Assembly: GCF_008831285.2 (NCBI RefSeq)
Contig: NC_045143.1
Span: 18,813,655 to 18,877,654, forward strand
Reading direction: 5' to 3'
Origin: Nymphaea colorata
Lineage: Eukaryota; Streptophyta; Magnoliopsida; Nymphaeales; Nymphaeaceae
DNA length: 64,000 bases
The notes under the pieces are model-generated. The model saw nothing but the letters and a program-made list of their open reading frames with translations. It did no database searches and was not told the origin of the DNA. The number at the start of each line of letters is the position of its first letter. Within the stretch, counting starts at the first letter, position 1. A program made the translations under genes and the position numbers. Positions 35,513 through 47,040 of the stretch are shown here, one piece after another.

Positions 35513-36204
35513 AATCCAACTGAGGCGTTTTTGCCACAACAGAACAGTCGGACATAGGCACACAGGATTTCTGCAGAACGGACCCATCAAACCATAGAAT
35601 TGTAGTGCAAAAGCGATCATCTTTGATGACTGAGATGGCAATCTCAATCAACCAGCCACTAGGAGGCTAAAACAGCTAAAGAAGTGAAGCCATATGCCCT
35701 TTGAGATGCTACAAGAAAAGAATAATGATCTCCTTCTTCAGTGGCAGTTTTACAAAGAGCTTGAGCAAGACCCCATCAAGGCCAAGGATCAGACCAAAAT
35801 TTCGCGAAGTGTGCCATCTCTAATTATTCCATTGAATGGTAGATCCTACTGACCTCCTTGTCAAGACCAAATCTTTCCATAAAGGACAGAATTTTTGTTA
35901 TGATCTTGAAATTCCGAAGACTGTGAACACACAGGTGTTTATATTTACTAACATCTTTTCATTGGTCAATACCACACGGGCAACCACATTCATCTTATCA
36001 ACTTTTATATAGCCAACTTTTCATTCTTTAATCGAGACAGATAAAATTTTCCAAGATATCACATGAGATTTTCTATCACCTCAACCTCTCCCATAAGAAT
36101 TTTATAAAGAGACTCTCCAATTTCTTAGCAATGGCAGGGGGACATCTTGGAACCACAACCCAGTAAATAGGTGTACTGTAGAGAATAGCCTTAACTAATA
36201 CATT

Positions 36205-36541
36205 TGAAAACAAAGTAAAGGCAACGGAATATCGTGGTTCGGTTAAGGCTGCCTATCTCTCTCTCTCTCTCTCTCTCTCTTGAGAGCTTCCACTCAATAT
36301 GACTTTAAATATATACATGAACGAGTGGGAGATGTGCACAATGTGTTCAAACATTACCTTCAGTAAAATTTTATCCCAAACTGAAATAGCAAAACACTAA
36401 AGGAGAGAGGCAGAGAGTAATATATCAGCAGCTTTCTCCTTGGACATGGAAGAAATTTAGTAAATATATCAGCAAGTTGCAACCTGGACGAGATATATTG
36501 AATAATGAGTTGACGGAGATTAATAATTGATCTCTAAAGGC
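36205..36541 (-). mobile_element. 3' part of an older Copia (element B): RNase H end and LTR
   Basis: On the minus strand 36530-36420 encodes QLIIQYISSRLQLADIFTKF, the end of a Copia RNase H (..YV.S..Q.ADIFTK.L). Left of it an LTR-like segment of about 150 bp (36353-36205) begins TGTTTGAACA and ends TTGTTTTCA, and carries a (CT)n tract at 36255-36280. The RNase H continues in frame at 46821, on the far side of the 10.3-kb element A. The left LTR edge abuts LINE sequence, so B appears to have inserted into the LINE. Confidence 0.65.
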
Positions 36542-37046
36542 TGAAAAAAAGAAGAAAAGGAGAAGAAGATGACTAAAAAATTAACTTGGTTTGGAAAAAT
36601 CCTACTCCACGACTCAGTCATCAATTCTTTGATGATCTGGTTCCCTTACTCAATACGATTTTATACATAGTTTGGATGAATTCAAATTTGAATTCAGTCC
36701 ACCGTTTTCAATTGGATTACAGCCTCTCTCCTTGATTCTCTCCTTTTGTTCAATGTCATCCTTAAATCTTTCATTTTTATCACGATCCGTTTTTCTTTCT
36801 TGCCCGAATTGTATCCCTGCAATATTGGTGGCACCTGATTTTATGGAATGATGAGCAGCTATGTTACCATGATCTGAGACGTTAGCACCGGATGGTGGTG
36901 CGTTATCCTCTTGTCTGATTCGTTCCCCTTTAATATTCCTGATTTCTCATTTGGAGACGTTAAGATTGTTGATTGCTGATTTGGGGATGCTGATTGCTGA
37001 TTTGGGGACATTACCATGATCTGGTGCATTAGATGCGTTATCGTCA
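36542..37046 (-). repeat. 3' LTR of Copia A
   Basis: 505 bp. On the minus strand it starts TGACGATAACGC directly after the purine-rich GTTGAGGGG and ends CTTTTTTTCA. It matches 46343-46820 throughout, including repeated 'ttgctgatttggg' units. It keeps about 25 bp near 36885-36912 that the 5' LTR lacks. Confidence 0.85.
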
Positions 37047-37056
37047 CCCCTCAACT
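37047..37056 (-). promoter_or_regulatory. Polypurine tract of Copia A
   Basis: Minus-strand AGTTGAGGGG immediately precedes the TG of the 3' LTR, the expected position of the plus-strand DNA primer. Confidence 0.7.
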
Positions 37057-39385
37057 GAAGGGCAGGTAGCAGACGTAAGCCAAGGTGTCAAATAGGGAAT
37101 GTGAGCCGGTGCTGAGACAGCGGTTTGGTAAACATGTCAGCAAGCTGACCTTCTGTTGTCACAAATTGAGTGACCATATTGCCCAATGCGACTTGTTCTT
37201 GAGTAAAATGATAGTCAAGTTCCAGGTGTTTTATTTGTGAATGAAACACAAGCTTAATTGTTGTATGTAGGGTGGATATATTATCACTCAATAAAATAGG
37301 AGCCTTAGAGAGATAAATACCGATATCTTGAAGAATGAATGTTAGCCATTTAACTTCTGCTGCAACTCCAGCAAGTGCCTGGTATTCAGCCTCGCAGGAT
37401 GATCTAGCAACAGTCGATTGCTTTTTAGAGCTCCAGGATATACAATTAGGGCCAAGAAAGGTGCAGTAGTTGGAAGTTGAGCAGCGTGTATCAGGACAGC
37501 CAGCCCAATCCGCATGCCCGAAGAGTGAAATCATGAGATTTAAAAAATTGAATACCATAGTGGGAGGTACCACTGACATATCGGAGGATCCGTTTAAGGA
37601 GTTGAAAATGTGTCATCGTTGGGGCATGCATGAATTGGCATGCAAAATTTACAGTATAAGACAAATCTGGCCGTGTAAGAGTCAGATACTGATGTGCTTC
37701 TGCAAGACTTCGATATGTAGTTGGATCAGAATAGGGAGCATCAATCTCTTCAAGAGATTTAACACTGGCAGTAATCGATGTGGTTACAAATTTAAGTGCT
37801 GCATTTGTGCTCTAGAAATAATGTCTTGAGCATATTTGGACTGATGCATGAACAGACAAGTAGAAGTGCATACAACTTGAACTCCCAAGAAATAATGCAG
37901 ATCACTTAAATCATTCATAGCAAATTGCTGTCTGATGGTCACTAGAAAAGATAATATGAATGAATGAGAATTACCCGTAAGAATAATATCATCAACGTAC
38001 AATAACAAAATAGTGACAGATTTGTCTTGTTTGCGAACGAAAAGGGAGTGATTAGTGACACTAGCAATGAAATCCATAGAAAACAAAAAGTGGGCAAATC
38101 TGTCATACCATGCCCGATGAGCTTGCTTTAATCCATAGAGAGCCTGATTCAATTAACATAATGTGGCTTGGATGGATCCTTAAATCCAGAACACTAGCTC
38201 ACGTAAATAACCATTCAGAAATGAATTCTTGACATCTAATTGCTTGATAGGCCAATCAAATGCAAGGGCGAGACTAAGAACAATTCTTATAGTAGCAGAT
38301 TTTACCACTCGAAATAAGGTTTCCAAGAAATCCAGACCTTTAACTTGACTATATCCTTGTGCTACAAGTCCTGCCTTAAGACGTTCAAGCTGTCTGTTGC
38401 CTTTCAGTTTGGTTTTGAAGAGCCATCGGTTGCCGTCACATGCATATTTAGTGTACGCGGCACAAGATCCCAAGTGTAATTTCCCTGTAAAGCAGCCATT
38501 TCCTCTTTCATAGCTTGATGCCAGCCTGGGTGCTTGAAAGCAAGAGTATAATGTGATGGTTCAGTTAGAATGGGTGAGGTAGTAAAGACATACCTAGGAT
38601 TACATTTGACAATGCCTGATTTGGATCAAGTAGTCATAAAATGAGTGAAAAGAGAGGGATTTGTGGAACGTAATGGTGGCCTAGGGAGAGTGAGAGGGGA
38701 AGGTAATGAAGTTATTGGTATTGATGAAGGTGGCAGTGAAGGAGGGTCTTCGGATGGCGGTGAAAGAGGATCTTTGAAATTGTGCATTTGGGTTAGACAT
38801 TGGGATTCATGATGATGGTCAGTGGACGAGTCTGAAAAGGATACAAAATCAACATTGGAGGTGATGGCTCTAGGAGTTGGCGTGGTATTTTGATAGGGAA
38901 AAATGGTTTCATCGAATACGACATGGCGGAAGATGTATACACATCCAATGGGAGGATACAAGCATCAATATCCTTTATGATGGTTGCTATATCCTAGAAA
39001 CACACATGGTAGATACTTGGGCTGAAATTTATGATTAGTATATCCTCTAATGTAGGGATAGCATCTAGATCCAAAAGCGCGAAGACAAGAATAATCAGGT
39101 CGTTTCTTGGAAAGCAGTTCATATGGCCTTTGCATGTGTAAAATTTGTGAGGGAAGTGTGTTGATAAGCCATACTGCATTGGAGAAAGCTTCGACCCGAT
39201 ATTGAGTTGGAAGATGGCTATGAAACAACATAGTAAGTCCCAATTCAGAAACCGACCTATGCTTCGTTCCACTATACCATTTGTTCGGGTGTCTTAGGAC
39301 AAGACTTTTGATGTTTGATGCCATTCTCCTTTAAGTAATCCATGAGAACCAAACTACTAAACTCACCTCCTTCATCACTTTGAAA

Positions 39386-40347
39386 TAAGCCTGGGCACCG
39401 GGCCAGGTCGCCGCCGCATACCTGATACCCGGCCCGACTCGGGCCTAGGTCCAAACCCAATAAAAATGGTTATCGGGCTGGTTTTATCGGGCCTGGCCCA
39501 GCTTGGCACTTTAACGGGTCCGGCTAGGGCTTAAAACTCAATCCATCGATGGCCCGAGAATTCCGATAACTAAAAAAGATAATTTTTTCAAAAATTAGGG
39601 ATTTAGGTTTTCATTTCATCAAGTTGCCTCCTCTGGTCCTCCCCCGCAGCAGCCGTCACCCCCTTGCTATCACAGCTGCCGCCGTCAGCTCCTCGCCATC
39701 ATCGTCAACGATCGGCTCTACAACTGCCAACTGCCACCTTGCCCGTTACCCTCTCCGACCACAAGTCACTCATTTAGGCAGTAACCACCTCCCTCAACAG
39801 CAAGGTCATGACCAGGATGGAGAACACAAAAATCGCCATTATCCAGTTCCATATTTCACCACCGAAAACAGATATTGAGCATAGCATCGACCTCTCCGAT
39901 TATACTCAGATGGACAGGATTCTCAAGGAGGAGAGGAACTACATTCTAGGCATCATTAAAAAGATCAAAGCTACCGTGTCTTGCTGATCCAGAAGAGTAT
40001 CCTCTGCAACACGGTAAATGATCTCTCACTACAGTACCTCGCCAAGGCCAAGATTATGGTTGAGAAGGACGTCGAGACTCGAGAGGGATGAAATCAAGCT
40101 TCTGACTAAGACCCAGAACAGTTTCCCCATCGCCAATATCGAGCATTTTCGTGAGGAAAAAATTGGGGTTTGCCGAACAAGAGGAGGAAATTTTCGAAAA
40201 GGAAGGTAGTGAAGATAACGAGTATAAAAAAAACCCGACCCGGCTCACCTGACCCGTTAAAAATCAGGATGGGCCAGTTTTCGGGCATAAAATAAAGCCC
40301 GAGGCCTGATATATTATCGGCTCGGCCCGGCCCGATGCCAAGCCCTA
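39386..40347 (+). mobile_element. Non-autonomous hAT element carrying CCT-delta gene pieces
   Basis: 962 bp, beginning TAAGCCTGGGCACCGGGCC and ending with the complement of TAGGGCTTGGCATCGGGCC. These imperfect terminal inverted repeats are followed inside by further GGCCCGG-rich subterminal repeats. It is flanked by an exact 8-bp duplication CTTTGAAA (39378-39385 and 40348-40355), the hAT signature. Removing the element and one duplication restores the integrase reading K-V-F-Q-S-D-E-G-G. No transposase is encoded. Most of the interior derives from a host chaperonin gene. This is the structure of a Pack-type (gene-capturing) element. Confidence 0.88.
39698..40165 (+). pseudogene. CCT4: Captured fragments of T-complex protein 1 subunit delta (CCT4)
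   Basis: Segments in gene order: IVNDRLY (39701), LPVTLSDHKSLI then SLNSKV (39739-39806), TRMENTKIAIIQFHISPPKT (39811-39870), LSDYTQMDRILKEERNYILG (39892-39951), VLLIQKSIL (39978), [13 protein letters not shown] (40024-40062) and FPIANIEHFREEK (40117-40155). These blocks are characteristic of plant CCT-delta, a subunit of the cytosolic chaperonin that folds actin and tubulin. About 70 residues between SLNSKV and TRMEN are absent. A 7-bp loss after 39975, extra bases near 40077 and an in-frame stop near 39773 break the frame. No intron is seen inside the copied pieces. It cannot give a functional subunit. Its orientation is opposite to the host Copia. Confidence 0.82.
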
Positions 40348-42289
40348 CTTTGAAATACCTTGAGCTTTGCATCAAATTGAGTTCGAATCATTTTATGAAA
40401 TTCAAGAAACTTGGCAAAAAAATCAGATTTTCGTTTCAAAGGATAAATCCAGGAATATCTAGAGAATTGATCTACAAATAAAGCATAATATTTGATTATT
40501 CTGACAAGAAGCAATAGGTGCTGGTCCCCATAAATCACAGTGAACTTTAGCAAATAATGAAACACACTCATCTTCAATAGAAATAAAAGGGAGTCTGCTT
40601 TCAGGAAAATGCCATGACTAAAGGGAAGCCAAAGCGAAGCGAGTGTGCTTATCTTCTATTTTTATGAGTTAATTTGATAAGACAAGAAGGCTTTGTTCTG
40701 ACCTGAATAAGGACGTGAAATATTTAGGCAAAGTTTCTGTCATAGTAATCAATTTATTTGCAGTCATAAACTCTAAAATTTTATGATGTAGTTGCCCTAG
40801 ACGTCCATGCCAAACTTCAAAGGGAGCTGATTGGAATCTCGTTGAAAAGAACAAGTTCTTTGGTTTTGGCTTGAGGGCATATAGATCACATTCTCTAGAC
40901 CCTGTTGCAATCACTTCCTTGGTTTCCTTATCCATAATAGCAAAGAGATTGAAAGAGAATTCAAATACGTAAGGCATATAAGAAGTAAGTTGGCTGATAG
41001 AAATAAGATTTTTCTTAATATCAGGCACTGCAAGCATGTTGTTGAGAGGAATCGTTCGGTTCCCTATATGAATGTCGGCAACTCCGATGTGTGAAATATC
41101 AAGATGTTGGTCATTTCCTACCATAATTTTTTATGTTCCTCTATATGGAATACAACTTTTGAGTTTACCTGGATCATCGGTCACATGAGAGCTTGCTCTG
41201 GTGTCAGGGAACCAATCTTGATCAGTAGGATCAGCAATTTTCATATTAGCAAATACCTGTGGCATATCGCGTGACTGATAAGCGTGATCAATTCTGTGAT
41301 AACATTTAAACACACTGTGATTATTAAGGCCACAAATCTGACACTGTACCTTAGATTTATTTGTCTCTCCATTGGCCGATGCTTGCTGATTTCGTGTCTA
41401 AGTTGCAGGATTGAACCCATGTCCCTTGGAGTTGAACCGACTATTGTTGCTATTGATATTGCGCCAACTATTGTTGCATCGTTTTCTGTTGTTTGATTGC
41501 TGGATTGTTGTGTGAAAATGGCCATGTGGCTGTTCAACCTAGCTTCTCCTACATGTAAGTCCTTCATCATTTCATTCCCTTGAAGTAGTGACACTGCATT
41601 AAGATATGAGGGAACCAGTGGCTTCAGGATAGAAGTCATGAACGACTCATATCCTGGTCCGAGACCGTTAACAAGCCAAAAGACTTTGTCGTCATCCTCA
41701 AGAGGCTTCCCAATCACTGCAAGTTCATCACATATAGCCTTGAAACCAGTAACATATTCATTCACAGGTTTAGCTTGTTTGCGGTGGAGTTGTAGCTTTC
41801 TTGTCACCATGATTTCTCTAGCCTTTGAATCACAAGCGAATGCTCTTGTCAAGGTTTTCCATACTTGTTCAGAGTTTTCAAGTCCCACAACAAGTCCAAG
41901 GACTTCTTCTGTGAGAGACCCAGCGAGCCATCCTCTTAGAAGACAGTCTGATTTTTTCCAACCAGAATAATCAGGGTTTGGTCGTCTCATGCTTTCACCA
42001 TTCTCAAAGGATTCAATGGTAGAAGATGGCGTGAGAATCGTTCCATCAATAAACCGAAGCAGATCTTGGCTTTCTATGAGACCAAGAATTTGTGTTTTCC
42101 ATAACAACAAATTCTTGTGTGACAGTTTGATTGAAACAAAATTAGCCACATGCACCGTGGAGGGATAGGGGTACTTAGCTCCCGAATTTGTTGCGGATGT
42201 CGACATGTTGAAGACCTGCGACACTTGTAAATTTTGTACCTTTTCACAGGATTGTCCCAAAAATCTACAAATTTGTCTAAAAATACAAG

Positions 42290-45200
42290 TGTTAACACCC
42301 CAAATTTTTCCACATCAAAATTGAAGCAATGTGAAAATTTCTCAAAAGAATTGTGAAATTTTGCAATTTCAATGTCAATTTCAAACCTAAACGTAATTTG
42401 GATTCGAATTATAAATTTAACTTGTGACACAAATCCCAATGCAGTATTACGAGTTCAAACTATGTCCAAATTAGGATTTGAAATCCAAATCCAATTGCAA
42501 ATGTCATTTGAAATCCAAATCCAATTGCAAAATTCAAATTTTGACTTAGATCCAAAAATTGGATCTAATTCGGTCTAGAATGCTATGTGGGACCCACGTG
42601 TGGGCCCCACCTAGCCCGTGTGGTCATGAGCCCCCCAGGGTCACTCCCCCCATTTAAAAAAAAAAAAATCAATAAATGTTTTCTCCCAATTAAATGAAAA
42701 ATCATTTTCAAGGAGAAATGAATGATATCATAACGAAAAATCTAGGAAAAGAGAAACATTTATGCATCTCTCTCTTCTTTAACTAGGTCATCTTTAAAGA
42801 GTTTTCAATCTTCGAAAAACAATAACTAAGCTGGTCAACATGAGCTCAGCTTAGCCAAAAAGTAGGTCTGTCTCACAATCCAATTAATGGACGAAAATAG
42901 ACTTTGACTGAACCAAACCCACTTTGACTAAACTCAGTCAAAAGTACAATTTAGCTCAATTAAGAGCTTTCTTGGCTCAAATTTATCAAATTACCTCAAA
43001 CAAGTCAAACTACTCGCAAATGAGCTTTGACTTTCGTCAATTGGTCGAAATTGACCAATTTGGACAATTTTGCCCTTTTATGGTCAAATTGAGATTATAG
43101 AGTCCAAAATTGGTTTATGAAAGACAAATAAACATTTAGATTTGTCAAATGCATAAATCAAATACCAAATTAAAATTCAATATTTCAAACGAAAGATTGA
43201 TTCAGTTGAAATCCGTCTTCAATCAAATTATGGACGAAAATACACTTTTCGAGCCAAATTTGATAGAATTTTCAAATTTTATTCAAATTTAAATTGAATT
43301 ATCATAATTCAATGACATTTGGAGCTTAGTAATTAGGTTTTAACCTAACAAGCTCGATTTCAAACAAAAAAATAAAGAAATAGCACAAAATAAGGCAAAA
43401 CCCTGTGCAAGGGCATTTTCGTCAGATTTTTGGTCAAAGTTGGTCAGCTAGGTCTGAACCAATGTTGACCAAACCTAGCCCAGCCCACCTAGCTCGTGGA
43501 AATGAGCTAAGAAATGGTTAATTAGAGACTTTAAAGCCTATTTAACTCATTTTACAAGTCCCCAAGATTTTAAGCAAGTTTCCATGGTAAGTTAAGAAGG
43601 TGGTTGAACCTACCTCCTACTCTATATAAGCCTTCTCTTGGCCACCAAGAAGGGGGACGAAATTTTCAAGTACTTCACCAAGTTGTGGCAGCCAAAGAGC
43701 TAGGAGAGAGAAGCCAAGGAAGAGAGGAGAGATTCGTCCAAGTACTCTTCCCTCTTTTCTCATATTTTCTTCCTCATTTCTTTCCATTGATTTTGCTAAG
43801 TTATGGTGCTTAAGTGAACCCTTACTTAAGATTTTCGTGGTGAGAAGCCTTCTTTCCTATTACAAATTCCAGCAAGCAAGCTATTATACTTCTAGCTTTG
43901 CTAAGCTCGAATCCAAGCTTGGATTCTTGCTTAGGATTGCTCGATTTAGAAAACAAGTGAAGGCGAAGATCAAGTATCAAGACCGACCGCAACGTAGGTG
44001 ATTTTAACAATTTCTCATCTATTTTAGCTTCTCATTAGTTCATTTTAATTCCAGCAATTCGTGGGAGGGTTTATTTTCATTTGTTTCATAGCTGGGAATG
44101 TTGTCCAACTAAGGGAAACCTACGATTAAATGTACATGTTAATGCATCATGCATGCATACGTCGGTTTTTATTAAAGATGAACCCATGTGTCAAATTTTG
44201 AAAAAGGCCACAAGGCCACGTCCCTTTCAAAATAACCAGCTTAAAACCATTTTGAACTCCCCACCATGAGAGAATATCACGGTGAGAGAGTGATCTTGCT
44301 GCAATATATATATAACGAAAAGACCTATTAAGGATGGATAAATTCTCATGAATGTAATCCACCTTTGCATGGCGAAATTTAGGATGAACTAGCTTGAGCA
44401 TTCATTTATCCCTTTCTATTTAAAGTTATTTTCTTTCATGTTTTATTTAATTGATCAAGGGTAGTAGGGGGGATTTGGAACAAGTTTTCAATCTTCCCAC
44501 GTAAAAGAACACAGCCATGAATCTTCATGATTTGTGAGTTATGTGGTCCCTTCATGAAATTTCATTTTAAAGAGTAAAGTATGTATATGTATACATTGTT
44601 ATATGTATACATATACGTGTTCAATATCTTGTTAAAATTTGTTTTTTTCTCTTAAAATCAGATTGAAACACGTTTCCAAACTGGTTTTAAGAAGATGGTT
44701 CATTTTGACTTTCATAGTACCAAGTTATGAAATCATTTTCATTTCATTTTAAAATTTGGTTAATTTCAGCAATCCATGCGTAAGATGTATGTATGTTGTT
44801 GAAATCAGACCATATTTTATAGGAATTGGTTTGATAATGTCAAATTTTACATATTTGAAATGCCAACTATGCTAGAACCATCCAAAGAAGTTGATGATTT
44901 CATGAGTACGAAATCTGAAATTTGATTAAGAACTTCTCATTTCTATCTAAGAAACAAGCTCTTTATTGGAATCAATGTCAACAATTTTTAGCTATCTAAG
45001 TCAACATAAGGTCTGATTTTTTTTAGCTATCTTGAGACAAAAGTGGATGTCATCCACGTCTCCCATCTATTTCAAAAAAAAAAAAAAATTGATTTCGACA
45101 TCATTTGTGTATTTTTCATCATTTTGATAGTTCTATGTCAAGTCTCAAGCTTATGGACTACATCTCTAATTCATATGTTTAATCATATAATAAGCATATT

Positions 45201-46126
45201 TAGAGAAAGTCCTACATGTTAATTAAAATCAATCTCTATGTGTAGATCGTATGATGTGCAATTGCAATATGAACCTTAAGAGATTATGAGAGAGTGAAGA
45301 ATGTATGTTTCATATGAATGAACCTTGAGAGATTATGAGAGAGAGAAGAATGAATGTTCCATATAGTTTCCCTTCTCATTTCATGCATTCACTTTCACTC
45401 AAAATCAATGGCACCACATGCACATTCTCAAGAAGTTAAGTGATTCAAATTTGAGTTGCAAAAAGTGACTAAGTCATATTGCAACAAAAATTTGTAAACT
45501 TCTCTTAACTTCAAAAGAAAACACAAGCAATGCATCCATGATCTTGGCCAAAGTATATTTGAAAAACAACACGTTTTCTAACAATTTGGAACCTATGTTT
45601 CATCAAAAGAATGAATTCTACCTAACCAAATCACACGATTTGGCAAAAGAAGAATTGAAAAATCAAGTTTCTTTGCTAAGGAAACTTAGCTATTTTTCAA
45701 AAGTTGATCATAATTTCAACTCATGAACCATTTAGAGTTCACAATAAAGAACTCAATTTCACTCTTCAAGATCCTCAATAATTGTGTATTTCAAATCGAA
45801 TGACACAAAAACAAAGGTTTTTGAACCAACTTGAAAATCCTCTAATCTTCAAAACGAGTTCAAATCACTCATTCAAAATAAATTTTGGTTCTTGAATCCA
45901 AAACCTTAATGCATAAGCATATAGGATTTGCATCAAAAACTCGTATATGATCCAAATGGTCCTTAGTCCTTGGTCTAATTACCCCTGTTAAAGGCGGCAG
46001 GAACGGTTGGACCTCGTACCAATGGGCGGATCCCTTTTCATTAAAATATTTTTCAAAACTTCAATTTTAAAAGAATTTTGCTGATTTGCATATGACACCC
46101 TTTGAGAAAGGGGTGGGGTGTGAACA
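42290..46126 (+). mobile_element. 3.8-kb solo LTR, probably Gypsy-type
   Basis: The segment starts TGTTAACACCCCA and ends TGGGGTGTGAACA, with flanks ACAAG (42285-42289) and ACTAG (46127-46131), a 5-bp duplication with one change. Inside there is no gag or pol. A TATATAAG at 43623 is followed by a leader-like stretch, as in an LTR promoter. Short internal duplications occur at 42470-42545 and 45271-45365. Removing it leaves a normal leader of about 300 bp between the Copia A primer site and gag. LTRs this long are known from the Tekay/Del and Ogre/Tat groups of Gypsy elements, so the lineage is inferred from length and ends only. Confidence 0.72.
43623..43630 (+). promoter_or_regulatory. TATA box of the solo LTR
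   Basis: TATATAAG in a GC-richer context about 1.33 kb into the LTR, followed by a purine-rich leader. It is the most likely start region for transcription of the original element. Confidence 0.5.
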
Positions 46127-46329
46127 ACTAGACACTTGCCCGAATCCAAGGCCACCTAGCTCGACCTGTGAATCACCTCTAGTCAAAAACGCGCCTCAGA
46201 GAAAGTCACGCCTGGAAGAGCCTCTCTGGTGAGTCTCCTTTGACAGCAGCTGCGGCACAAATGCCGGCTTCTCACAATTTGAAGACGAGCTCCAGCAATC
46301 AGAACCAATTTGCCGGTGAAAGCTTTTAC

Positions 46330-46342
46330 AACTCTGATACCA
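46330..46342 (-). promoter_or_regulatory. Primer binding site of Copia A
   Basis: Minus-strand TGGTATCAGAGTT directly follows the CA end of the 5' LTR and is complementary to the 3' end of plant initiator tRNA-Met apart from the last bases. Confidence 0.85.
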
Positions 46343-46820
46343 TGAAAACAAGAAGAAAGGAGAAGAAGATAACTCAAAAATTAACATGGTTCAGAAAAAT
46401 CCTACTCCACAACTAAGTCATTAATTCTTTTATGATCTGGTTCCCTTACTCAATACGATTTTATACATAGTTTGGATGAATTCAAATTTGAATTCAGTCC
46501 ACCGTTTTCAATCAGATTATAGCCTCTCGCCTTGATTCTCTCCTTTTGTTCAATGTCATTCTTAAATCTCTCATTTTTTATCAAGATCTGTTTTTCTCTC
46601 TTGCCCAATTTGTATCCCTGCAATATTGGTGGCACCTGATTTTATGGAATGATGAGATGCTATGTTACCACGATCTGAGTTTTCTTCTTGCCTGATTCGT
46701 TCCCCTTTAATATTGCTGATTTCTGATTTAGAGACGTTAAGATTGTTGATTGCTGATTTCGGGATGCTGATTGCTGATTTGGGGACGTTGCCATGAGCTT
46801 GTGCATTAGGTGTGTTATCA
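46343..46820 (-). repeat. 5' LTR of Copia A
   Basis: 478 bp, ending TTGTTTTCA next to the primer site on the minus strand. It matches the 3' LTR with scattered substitutions and one deletion of about 25 bp near 46680. That degree of difference shows that the insertion is old. Confidence 0.85.
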
Positions 46821-47040
46821 AATGCTTCATTCTTGAGCGAAAGATAGGCATAATTGAAACATACAAATCAGATAGTTTGTCACATAAAAGAGTTGGTGAT
46901 GAAACAAGAAATAATCCAACATCTCAGAGACCGGCCCAGCCCGCATCACAGAAGGCAATATGGTCCAAAGACCATCTTGATAATATATGCAGTGCATCAT
47001 GCAAAGTAACACAAATATTTCTTAAATTCTCTCTCACTAT
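46821..47040 (-). mobile_element. Upstream RNase H part of the older Copia (element B)
   Basis: The minus strand encodes FCDAGWAG (about 46950) and CDKLSDLYVSIMPIFRSRMK followed by H directly at the element A boundary. In Copia RNase H this is the CDN.SA.....PIFH.RTKHIE block, and the reading resumes at 36541 on the other side of element A. Frame breaks are present. Confidence 0.65.

Larger units (their letters stand above)
34495..36204 (-). mobile_element. Decayed LINE, 3' part, with plastid DNA inside
   Basis: On the minus strand 36204-36050 encodes LYSTPIYWVVVPRCPPAIAK and LFIKFLWE, the C-terminal RT block of plant L1-like elements (IP.Y......P......I......FLW). Downstream pieces at 34918-34598 would be the region after the RT. 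Near 34530 an AATAAA lies on the minus strand and the sequence ends in a short A-run at about 34495, which fits a LINE 3' end. Stops and frameshifts are frequent. Plastid-derived segments interrupt it at about 34997-35512. The right end is cut by the LTR of an old Copia. Confidence 0.55.
37088..42206 (-). pseudogene. Copia A gag-pol polyprotein, disrupted
   Basis: Minus-strand order: gag from ATG 42206 (ANFVSIKLSHKNLLLWK, later NEYVTGFKAICDELAVIGK), protease near 41215 (DWFPDTRASSHVTDD), pre-integrase 41124-40669 (NLISISQLTSYMPYVFEF), integrase 40577-38965 (FQSDEGGEFSS, then VFLGYSNHHKGY), RT 38473-37784 (ALYGLKQAHRAWYDRF, YVDDIILTGN) and RNase H 37579-37088 (HADWAGCPDTRCSTS, KKQSTVARSSCEAEYQALAG, ending ADMFTKPL). 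The protease active triad D-T/S-G reads DTR. Frameshifts separate most domains and the integrase is split by the hAT element. It cannot make a working polyprotein. Confidence 0.85.
36542..46820 (-). mobile_element. Copia retrotransposon A, complete but decayed, with nested insertions
   Basis: Two LTRs (36542-37046 and 46343-46820) start TG and end CA on the minus strand and share most of their sequence, with a small deletion in the right one. A primer site (46330-46342) and a polypurine tract (37047-37056) lie at the proper places. The flanks AAGGC (36537-36541) and AATGC (46821-46825) are a 5-bp target duplication with one change. Inside are gag-pol (42206-37088), a solo LTR in the leader and a hAT element in the integrase. 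Subtracting the insertions leaves about 5.5 kb, a normal Copia length. The host site is the RNase H of an older Copia. Confidence 0.85.

Noticed and set aside
39386-40347. CCT4-like sequence as a processed pseudogene inserted by a LINE
   Set aside because: It lies within hAT inverted repeats and an 8-bp duplication, has an internal gap, and shows no poly(A) tail or LINE-type target duplication of its own.
36542-46820. Reading 46343-46820 as the 3' end of a separate element
   Set aside because: A primer binding site follows it in the minus-strand direction. It matches the LTR at 36542-37046 and the flanks form a target duplication, so it is the 5' LTR of the same element.
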